DNA of 64,000 nt, from NCBI GenBank assembly GCA_017536475.1, contig JAFXHH010000001.1, forward strand, positions 26,879 to 90,878, written 5' to 3'. Below the pieces are notes generated by a model. The model was given only the letters and a program-made list of their open reading frames with translations, was not told the DNA's origin and made no database searches. Positions 44,649 to 51,535 of the stretch are shown in pieces. The stretch comes from Clostridia bacterium. GTDB lineage: Bacteria; Bacillota; Clostridia; Oscillospirales; CAG-272. A program made the translations under genes and the position numbers. The first letter of the stretch is position 1. Each line of letters starts with the position of its first letter.

Positions 44649-44881
44649 ATTTCAGATGTCCCTCCTGTTTTATGAGAGATATCGATATAGATATGTTTTT
44701 TGACGAAGAAAAAAAGGAATACTACTGTCTGCGATGCAGCTTTTCGGGCAAGGAGGAGGACGTTCTCCGTCTTAACGATATGGCGAGATTCAGATATCGC
44801 GCAATGACGAAGCGAGTCGTTGATTTCGGTGCAGATAATGAGCCCGTGAGGTTTGAAGAGCACGTCGGAGGGGAACAATGA
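44621..44881 (+). CDS. Small zinc-ribbon protein
   Basis: An 86-residue protein with two CxxC knuckles, CPSC (residues 13-16) and CLRC (36-39), spaced as in a zinc ribbon. The ATG has AAAGGAG upstream. It overlaps the preceding gene by 28 bases and the following GH53 gene by four (ATGA), so all three are probably translated together. It resembles the short zinc ribbons of primases and transcription factors, but no partner is evident. The function is unknown, and its place inside a glycosidase operon is odd. Confidence 0.75.
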   Translation: MAQATKGKLNFRCPSCFMRDIDIDMFFDEEKKEYYCLRCSFSGKEEDVLRLNDMARFRYRAMTKRVVDFGADNEPVRFEEHVGGEQ

Positions 44882-45975
44882 TACTGGGCGTTGACGTTTC
44901 GACTTATCTTGAGGAGCTTGAAAACGATGCAAAATACTTTGACGGCGACGTGCAGATAGATCCCCTCGATGCTTTTATAAAAAACGGAGTCAACTATATG
45001 CGAATAAGGGTCTGGAACGATCCTTACAGTCCCGACGGAGATCCCTATCTCGCAGGCGGGTGCGATATTGACCGATATGTCGAGCTTGGAAGACTTGCAA
45101 AAAGTAAGGGCTATAAGCTTTTGCTTGACTTCCATTACAGCGATTTCTGGGCAGACCCGGGCAAGCAGATGATCCCTAAGGCTTGGATAGATTACAACGT
45201 CGACCAAATGGAGATCGCAGTATATGAGTTTACCAAGGCTTGTCTTATAAAGGCGCGCGAGGCGGGTGTTGCTCCAGAGCTTATCCAGGTCGGAAACGAG
45301 ATCACGAACGGCATGCTGTGGCCGCTTGGAAAGCTTGAGACCGACGGGAAAAGAGGAAACTACGAAAATTTCTGCCGATTTGTCAAGGTAGGATGTAAGG
45401 CTTGCCGCGAGATAACTCCCGAAGCAAAAATAATTCTCCACCTTGAGCGAAGTAACGATAAGGAGGTCTACCGCGAGTTCTTCACCGAAATGAAAAATGC
45501 GTCGGTTGACTACGATATCATCGGAGCTTCATATTATCCCTATTGGCACGGCACTCCCGACGAGCTTTTTGAAAATTTCGATGCTTGCCGACGTTTTGGA
45601 AAGGGAATTATGGTAATGGAGCTAGGCTACGGCTTTACCGCCGACTCCTATTTGCTTGACGGCGAGGCGCGACGACTCGTTATTGACTCGGAGCGTGCGT
45701 ACGTTTCGGGAGTTACCGAAAAATATCCGATGACACCCAGAGGACAAGCTGATTTCGTAAGAGATTTTTTGCAAAAGGCCCGAGAACACGAAATAGACGG
45801 AGTCTTTTATTGGGAGCCCTTGTGGCTGCCGGGCAAAAATATATGCTGGGCATCGGAGGCAGGTCAGCAATATATCCACGAGGAAGGGAAATCTACCTCG
45901 AACGAATGGGCAAATCAATGTCTTTTCGATTATAATGGCAAAAAACTGCCCGCATTCGACGAATATTCAAATTAA
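44878..45975 (+). CDS. Cytosolic GH53 endo-beta-1,4-galactanase
   Basis: A 365-residue GH53 enzyme consisting of the catalytic barrel only. It starts directly with ILGVDVSTYLEELE, with no signal peptide, and has YMRIRVWNDPYSPDG, DFHYSDFWADPGKQM, QVGNEITNGM (acid/base) and MVMELGYGFT (nucleophile). It shares long stretches with the secreted GH53 at 39212. I infer that it trims imported galacto-oligosaccharides before GH2 acts. It is the last gene of the operon starting at malQ. Confidence 0.93.
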   Translation: MILGVDVSTYLEELENDAKYFDGDVQIDPLDAFIKNGVNYMRIRVWNDPYSPDGDPYLAGGCDIDRYVELGRLAKSKGYKLLLDFHYSDFWADPGKQMIPKAWIDYNVDQMEIAVYEFTKACLIKAREAGVAPELIQVGNEITNGMLWPLGKLETDGKRGNYENFCRFVKVGCKACREITPEAKIILHLERSNDKEVYREFFTEMKNASVDYDIIGASYYPYWHGTPDELFENFDACRRFGKGIMVMELGYGFTADSYLLDGEARRLVIDSERAYVSGVTEKYPMTPRGQADFVRDFLQKAREHEIDGVFYWEPLWLPGKNICWASEAGQQYIHEEGKSTSNEWANQCLFDYNGKKLPAFDEYSN

Positions 45976-46064
45976 TTAGTTAAAGTTTGTTTGTCATTGT
46001 GTAATAAATATTTCAATAAATTTTGTTAAAAACGCCGAAAATCAACCTTTGGTTTATTATTATC

Positions 46065-46093
46065 TTGACAAATATGCTCAAAAATATTATAAT
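46065..46093 (+). promoter_or_regulatory. Perfect-consensus promoter of the ABC importer
   Basis: TTGACA (46065-46070), 17 bases, TATAAT (46088-46093). Both boxes match sigma-A consensus exactly, implying very strong expression of the binding protein gene. No obvious operator overlaps it. Confidence 0.9.
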
Positions 46094-46146
46094 AATATAG
46101 GTGCCGAGAGGCGCATAATAAAAAACATTTTTTAGGAGGATTACTT

Positions 46147-47688
46147 ATGAAAATGAGTAAAATTTTAGCTGTTATTTTGGTTGCTATTATGCTCGTTGCA
46201 TGCTTCGCTGCATGTGATCAGGGCGGTAAGGGCGACAACGACGGCAATACGGATCTCGCAGGTACGTACGACATTACTATGTGGGTTTCCGAAAAGGACG
46301 GCGTTGCTGACCAGTTCAAGCAGCAGATCGCAGCTTTTGAAAAAGCTAACCCCGGTATTAAGATCAACGCTTCTATCGAAGGCGTTACCGAGGCTGACGC
46401 AGGCTCGAAGGTAGTTGCAGACGTTGCAACCGCCCCCGACATTTACTGCTTCGCACAGGACCAGCTCGCTCGTCTCGTTCAGGCAGGCGCACTCGCTAAG
46501 CCCGGCGTAAAGGCAGCAGAGACCATTAAGGCAAACAACGATGCAGGCTCCGTAGCAGCAGCAACCGTTGCAGGTTCTATCTACGCTTATCCTATGACCA
46601 GTGATAACGGTTACTTCCTGTACTACGATAAGAGCATCATCTCTGAAGAAGATGCTGATAGCCTCGAGGCTATTATCGCAGCTTGTGAGAAGAACGGCAA
46701 GAAGTTCCGTTACGCTCTTGAGAACGCTTGGTACACCGCATCCTTCTTCTTCGCAACCGGTTGTCACTCCACCTGGACTATGACCGCTGAGGGCGAGTTC
46801 AATGCAATCGACGACGATTTCAACTCTGCAGCAGGCCTTATCGCAATGAAGGGTATGCAGAAGCTCGCTCAGTCTCCTTGCTATGATTCCGACGCAGACA
46901 CATTCGCAGACGCTGGTGCTATCGTTACCGGTATCTGGAACGCAGGTGCAGCAGAAGAGCACTTCGGTGCAAATCTCGGTGCTACCGATCTTCCTTCCTT
47001 CGAAGTTGACGGTAAGTCTTATCACCTCGGTGGTTTCACCGGCTACAAGCTGATGGGTGTTAAGCCTCAGACCGACACTAAGAGAGCAGCAGTTCTTTCT
47101 CTCCTTGCTCAGTACCTCACAGGTGAAGAGTGCCAGCTCCAGAGAGCAACAGAGTTCCAGTGGGGACCCTCTAACCTCGAGGCAGCAAAGTCCGAGGTAG
47201 TTCAGTCCAACATTTCTCTTGCAGCGTTCGCTAAGCAGGCTGCATCTGAAAACTGCGTACCTCAGGGTCAGATCCACGGCGCATGGTGGGATATAGCTAA
47301 GGTTCTTGGTGCAGACGCTAAGGCAGCTAGCTCCGATGCAGCTCTCCAGACCGCTCTTGATAACTACGATGCAGCTATCGATGCAGTTCTCAGCATGTCT
47401 GACGAAGCAAAGCAGGCATGGAGCGTAATTGGCGACATTTGCGGAAGCAACTGGGATACCGACTTCCCGATGACCGCTGATGGCGAGAACACTTGGATTT
47501 CCGAGGTTCTTGAGCTTGAGGCAGGCAAGCAGTTCAAGGTTCGTCAGGGTGCAGCTTGGGACGTTAACTTTGGTGCTAACGGAGTTGCAGGCGGCGATAA
47601 CATCGTTGTTGAGACTACCGGCAAGTATCAGGTTAAGCTCGTTTACGACGGCACTACCGCAAGCATTGAACTTATTCCCGTTGAATAA
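46147..47688 (+). CDS. Sugar ABC transporter binding protein with SusE/F-like C-terminus
   Basis: A 513-residue surface lipoprotein (lipobox CFAAC) of the maltose-binding family: TYDITMWVSEKDG, FEKANPGIKINASIEGV, then hinge and ligand segments to about residue 420. Residues 425-513 are extra: they begin WSVIGDICGSNWDTDFPM and continue DGENTWISEVLELEAGKQ and VRQGAAWDVNFGAN, the pattern of SusE/SusF starch-binding domains. The ligand is most likely a maltodextrin; galacto-oligosaccharides are also possible given the neighbours. The ribosome site is AGGAGG. Confidence 0.9.
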   Translation: MKMSKILAVILVAIMLVACFAACDQGGKGDNDGNTDLAGTYDITMWVSEKDGVADQFKQQIAAFEKANPGIKINASIEGVTEADAGSKVVADVATAPDIYCFAQDQLARLVQAGALAKPGVKAAETIKANNDAGSVAAATVAGSIYAYPMTSDNGYFLYYDKSIISEEDADSLEAIIAACEKNGKKFRYALENAWYTASFFFATGCHSTWTMTAEGEFNAIDDDFNSAAGLIAMKGMQKLAQSPCYDSDADTFADAGAIVTGIWNAGAAEEHFGANLGATDLPSFEVDGKSYHLGGFTGYKLMGVKPQTDTKRAAVLSLLAQYLTGEECQLQRATEFQWGPSNLEAAKSEVVQSNISLAAFAKQAASENCVPQGQIHGAWWDIAKVLGADAKAASSDAALQTALDNYDAAIDAVLSMSDEAKQAWSVIGDICGSNWDTDFPMTADGENTWISEVLELEAGKQFKVRQGAAWDVNFGANGVAGGDNIVVETTGKYQVKLVYDGTTASIELIPVE

Positions 47689-47701
47689 TCAATAATCTTT
47701 T

Positions 47702-47732
47702 GAAGGCTATGGGGGCGCAAGCCCCCGCCTTC
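47702..47732 (+). terminator. GC-rich hairpin after the binding protein gene
   Basis: A GGGGGC/GCCCCC stem with a GCAA tetraloop, extended past a three-base bulge by GAAGGC/GCCTTC. No T-run follows. In ABC operons such hairpins raise binding-protein mRNA over the permease part. Confidence 0.7.
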
Positions 47733-47740
47733 TCACAAAA

Positions 47741-47801
47741 AGGCATTGTTAGCCGATGCATAGGACGGACACTTGTCTTGTGTGTCGGCTAACAATGTCT
47801 T
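47741..47801 (+). promoter_or_regulatory. Second large hairpin before the permease genes
   Basis: A 13-bp perfect stem (47744-47756 with 47785-47797), extended by four pairs including one G-U, around a 28-base loop. It is followed by TCTTGTT, a weak T-run, and could act as a partial terminator or an mRNA-processing site. Confidence 0.6.
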
Positions 47802-47859
47802 CTTGTTATAAGCACTCTGATTGGAAAGGAGTTATATAAACTCGGTTTATATTGGTATT

Positions 47860-49422
47860 ATGAAAAGACTAAGCGATCTGGATTATTTAAAACTGAATAA
47901 ATGGCAGGCTTTCTGGTATAAGTTTGCGTTATTTATTTGCGCTATTCCGTCGGCTATATGGAAGGGAATTAAGAAGTTAGGCGGATTCTTCAAAAACTGC
48001 GGTGTCGCGGTCAAGGACGAATTCGTTGATATCGGCTCGACCTTCAAGAGAGGAAACTGGGCTGTAAAGCTCTCATTCTTTATTTTTGGATTTGGAAATT
48101 TATTCTATGGACAGATAATGAGAGGAATATTGTTCCTCTTGTTTGAGATCGTCTTTATAGCATATATGGTTCTGCCAAGCGGAGGTGTTTATTGGCTGAT
48201 AAAGGGTAACTGGTTTAAGATAGGCAGCACTATCGGTACGGTACAGCCCCAAAAGAACGTATACGACCCCATTACAGACCAGTATATAACTATATGGGGC
48301 GATGATTCCGTCAAGGTAATGCTTTACGGACTTCTGACATTCATATTTATCTTTGCCTTTATCTACACCTGGAGACTTCAGGTCAAGCAGTGCCGTATCT
48401 GTATGGATATCACTGCAAAAGGCAAAAAGATCAGAAGCGGTAAGGAAGATATGAAGTCGCTTCTAGATGATCAGTTCCACAAAACACTTCTTGCTCTTCC
48501 TTTAGCGGGAATTTTGGCATTTACCGTGCTTCCCATTATCTATATGGTGCTTATTGCGTTCACAAGCTACGACGCGGCACACGACGGATACTCCAATCTT
48601 TTCAGCTGGGTAGGATTTGAGCATTTTAACGAGCTCTTTAACTTCGGTCAGGGAGGACTTGGACTTACCTTCGGAGAGATCCTTTCCTGGACTCTAATGT
48701 GGGCGTTCTTCGCAACCTTTACTAACTATTTCCTTGGTATGTTCGTCGCGATCATGATAAACAAGAAGGGAATAAAGATCAAGAAGTTCTGGAGAACGGT
48801 GCTCGTTATGACCATCGCGATCCCGCAGTTCGTATCTCTGCTTTACGTTTCAAAGCTCTTTACGACCTCGGGTCTTATTGGTAGAGCTCTTGAGCAGATA
48901 CCCTTCATTCACGACTGGCGACTTGCAAATAATTTTGTGTCCCTTTGGGATTCGCCAACAGTTGCGAAGATATTGCTCATCGTTATCAATATCTGGATAG
49001 GTATTCCTTATATCATGCTTATGGCAACAGGAATTTTGATGAATATTCCTCAGGACCTTTACGAGTCTGCCAAGATAGACGGCGCGAGCTCGGTCCAGCA
49101 GTTTACAAAGATCACGCTTCCTTATATGCTTTTTGTAACGGGTCCCTATCTGCTTACGAGTTTTGTAGGAAACCTCAACAACTTTAACGTTATCTATCTC
49201 CTCTCGGGCGGTAACCCGATCAAGGGAACTGCGGGAGGCGCGTCGGTAGGTCACACGGACTTGCTTATCACGTGGCTCTTTAAGATGACGCTCGGAAGTA
49301 CCGAGAGTAAATACTATATGGCATCGATCATAGGTATTCTCGTCTTCCTTGTCGTAGCGATACTCTCGCTTATCGTCTACAACGTAATTCCGTCAACCAG
49401 AAATGAGGAGGATTACAAGTGA
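47860..49422 (+). CDS. Sugar ABC transporter permease, MalF type
   Basis: A 520-residue inner-membrane permease with a long N-terminal extension holding hydrophobic segments before the core. The EAA loop that contacts the ATPase reads DLYESAKIDGASSVQQFTKITLP. The start is uncertain. A strong AAAGGAG at 47824-47830 has no ATG, GTG or TTG at a good distance downstream; an ATA at 47836 is in frame. I chose the ATG at 47860, which gives the expected N-terminus (MKRLSDLDYLK). Confidence 0.88.
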   Translation: MKRLSDLDYLKLNKWQAFWYKFALFICAIPSAIWKGIKKLGGFFKNCGVAVKDEFVDIGSTFKRGNWAVKLSFFIFGFGNLFYGQIMRGILFLLFEIVFIAYMVLPSGGVYWLIKGNWFKIGSTIGTVQPQKNVYDPITDQYITIWGDDSVKVMLYGLLTFIFIFAFIYTWRLQVKQCRICMDITAKGKKIRSGKEDMKSLLDDQFHKTLLALPLAGILAFTVLPIIYMVLIAFTSYDAAHDGYSNLFSWVGFEHFNELFNFGQGGLGLTFGEILSWTLMWAFFATFTNYFLGMFVAIMINKKGIKIKKFWRTVLVMTIAIPQFVSLLYVSKLFTTSGLIGRALEQIPFIHDWRLANNFVSLWDSPTVAKILLIVINIWIGIPYIMLMATGILMNIPQDLYESAKIDGASSVQQFTKITLPYMLFVTGPYLLTSFVGNLNNFNVIYLLSGGNPIKGTAGGASVGHTDLLITWLFKMTLGSTESKYYMASIIGILVFLVVAILSLIVYNVIPSTRNEEDYK

Positions 49423-50306
49423 TGAAAAAACAGAACGATAATAAAATCAAAAAAACGGGTCTTGGCGCTAAAGCAAGCCGTAGGATCAGCAACGCGATTA
49501 TTTATTTCATACTCATCGTTATCACGATCGTTTGGCTTTTCCCCTTCGTTGGTATTCTTCTTGAATCCTTTAAGACAGAAACAAACATGCAGACCCCCTA
49601 TCTTTTCCCGAAGGAATTCGGATTTGACCACTATGTCAAGCTCTTCACAAAGACCGACTTCCTTAAGTGGTTCGGCAACACCGCGATTATGGGTGTTGCT
49701 ACCGCAGTGCTTCAAACTGTGTTTATCCTTTCTATGAGTTACGTTCTTTCCAGACTTCGTTTCAAGGGAAGAAAGGGACTTATGAATATGATGCTTATTC
49801 TCGGCATGTTCCCTGGATTCCTTACGATGATCCTTATATATAAGGTGTTTGCAGACGCAGGTCTTACAGAAAAAATGGCACCTCTCGGACTTATCATTGT
49901 CTACTGCGCGAGCAGTGCGATGGGATATTACGTATCGAAAGGATTTTTCGATACGATCCCGAAGAGTCTAGACGAGGCGGCAAGAGTTGACGGCGCAACG
50001 CGCTTCCAGGTCTTCTACAAGGTAATAATGCCGCTGTCCAAGCCTATCGTCATTTATACTATCCTTATGGGCTTTATGGCTCCTTGGGGCGACTTTATAC
50101 TTGCAAGCTATCTCATTCACGAGAACAGCCAAGGTATGAACGTTGCGGTCGGTATGTATGAATGGCTCTCGAGAACCAATATGAACACCCATTACACGAT
50201 GTTCTGTGCCGCAGGCGTTATCGTAGCAATTCCCGTAGTTGCAGTCTTCCTTGGATTACAAAAATACTATGTTGAAGGCGTTACTGGCGGAGCAGTAAAA
50301 GGATAA
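49422..50306 (+). CDS. Sugar ABC transporter permease, MalG type
   Basis: A 294-residue inner-membrane permease with six hydrophobic segments and the EAA loop KSLDEAARVDGATRFQVFYKVIMP. It forms the channel with the preceding MalF-type protein. The ATG overlaps the stop of that gene (TGATG), and GAGGAGG lies ten bases upstream. An in-frame GTG at 49419 is equally well placed. Confidence 0.92.
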   Translation: MKKQNDNKIKKTGLGAKASRRISNAIIYFILIVITIVWLFPFVGILLESFKTETNMQTPYLFPKEFGFDHYVKLFTKTDFLKWFGNTAIMGVATAVLQTVFILSMSYVLSRLRFKGRKGLMNMMLILGMFPGFLTMILIYKVFADAGLTEKMAPLGLIIVYCASSAMGYYVSKGFFDTIPKSLDEAARVDGATRFQVFYKVIMPLSKPIVIYTILMGFMAPWGDFILASYLIHENSQGMNVAVGMYEWLSRTNMNTHYTMFCAAGVIVAIPVVAVFLGLQKYYVEGVTGGAVKG

Positions 50307-50318
50307 TTGGAGGAAAAT

Positions 50319-51443
50319 ATGGCAAGTATTAAATTAACTAACGTAAAGAAGATATACGGCAAGGATACGGTTGCAGTACAGGACTTCAATCTTGATATTG
50401 CCGACAAAGAATTTATAGTATTCGTAGGACCTTCGGGATGCGGAAAATCGACCACACTTCGAATGATAGCGGGTCTTGAGGACATTTCCGATGGAACTAT
50501 CGAGATAGACGGCGTTGTAGTAAACGACCTTCAGCCCCGCGACAGAAATATCGCAATGGTATTCCAGAACTACGCGCTCTATCCTCACTTGACTGTATTT
50601 GAGAATATGGCTTTCAGCCTCCGTCTCAAGAACGTTCCCAACGATATAGTTTACGAGAAGGTAACTCAGGCAGCAGAGATCCTCGGTATTACCGAATATC
50701 TCACCAGAAAGCCCAGAGCCTTGTCAGGCGGACAGAGACAGAGAGTTGCTATCGGTCGTGCGATGGTAAGAGATAGCAAGGTATTCCTTATGGATGAGCC
50801 TCTTTCCAACCTCGACGCGAAGCTTCGTAATCAGATGAGAGCAGAGATAATTCTTCTCCGTCAGAAGATCGATACCACGTTCGTATACGTAACCCACGAT
50901 CAGACCGAGGCTATGACACTCGGCGACCGTATAGTTATCATGAAGGACGGATTTATTCAGCAGGTAGGAACACCCACCGAGGTGTTCGATATGCCTCTGA
51001 ATCTCTTCGTTGCGGAATTTATCGGCGCACCCAAGATGAACACCTTCAAGACTAATCTCATTGAGCAGAACGGAAGATATTACGTCACTCCTTACGGCGC
51101 AAAGATTGAAGTAACGGGCGCCAAAGCAGATATGCTCAGAGAGAAGGGAATCAGATCGAGAGAAGTCATTCTCGGTGTCCGTCCCGAGCATATTACCCGT
51201 GCGGACGTAAGCGATCCTGCGGCTATTCCTTGCAAGATCAAGGTTAACGAGATGATGGGAAGTGAGCTCCACCTCCACGTTGAAGAGGATAACGGCGATA
51301 AGCTGATCGTTCGTATCCCCACCGTTTCTCTTGACGATCATGAGCGCAGAGCTATGGTTTACGGAAGCACGATCTACGTAACGTTTGAGGGCAAGGTAAT
51401 GCATTTCTTTGATCCCGAAACGGAATTGAATCTTCTTGTTTAA
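50319..51443 (+). CDS. msmX: Sugar ABC transporter ATPase, MsmX/UgpC type
   Basis: A 374-residue ATPase that powers sugar import. Walker A GPSGCGKSTT, signature LSGGQRQRVAIGRAMV, Walker B VFLMDEPLSNLDAKL and switch histidine VTHDQ are present; a TOBE regulatory domain occupies the C-terminal 130 residues. Many Firmicutes share one MsmX among several importers; here the gene is part of the importer operon. The ATG at 50319 follows GGAGG; the frame opens at a TTG four codons earlier. Confidence 0.94.
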   Translation: MASIKLTNVKKIYGKDTVAVQDFNLDIADKEFIVFVGPSGCGKSTTLRMIAGLEDISDGTIEIDGVVVNDLQPRDRNIAMVFQNYALYPHLTVFENMAFSLRLKNVPNDIVYEKVTQAAEILGITEYLTRKPRALSGGQRQRVAIGRAMVRDSKVFLMDEPLSNLDAKLRNQMRAEIILLRQKIDTTFVYVTHDQTEAMTLGDRIVIMKDGFIQQVGTPTEVFDMPLNLFVAEFIGAPKMNTFKTNLIEQNGRYYVTPYGAKIEVTGAKADMLREKGIRSREVILGVRPEHITRADVSDPAAIPCKIKVNEMMGSELHLHVEEDNGDKLIVRIPTVSLDDHERRAMVYGSTIYVTFEGKVMHFFDPETELNLLV

Positions 51444-51452
51444 TAATTAATA

Positions 51453-51483
51453 ATAGGGTCGAGGATCAATTCCTCGGCCCTAT
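51453..51483 (+). terminator. Terminator of the ABC importer operon
   Basis: A 13-bp stem with one G-U (51453-51465 with 51471-51483) and five-base loop, followed by CTTTTATC. Confidence 0.75.
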
Positions 51484-51501
51484 CTTTTATCATAGTAACA
51501 A

Positions 51502-51527
51502 AAAGGGCTGACCGAAGTCAGCCCTTT
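51502..51527 (-). terminator. Terminator of the beta-galactosidase gene
   Basis: An 11-bp perfect stem (AAAGGGCTGAC with its complement) and CGAA loop. On the reverse strand it lies just past the GH2 stop codon and is followed by a T-run. Confidence 0.85.
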
Positions 51528-51535
51528 AATTTTAA

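Noticed and set aside
46165..47277. Reverse-strand open frame (370 codons) opposite the ABC binding protein gene
   Set aside because: A shadow of a highly biased gene; cysteine-rich nonsense-like translation and no ribosome site.
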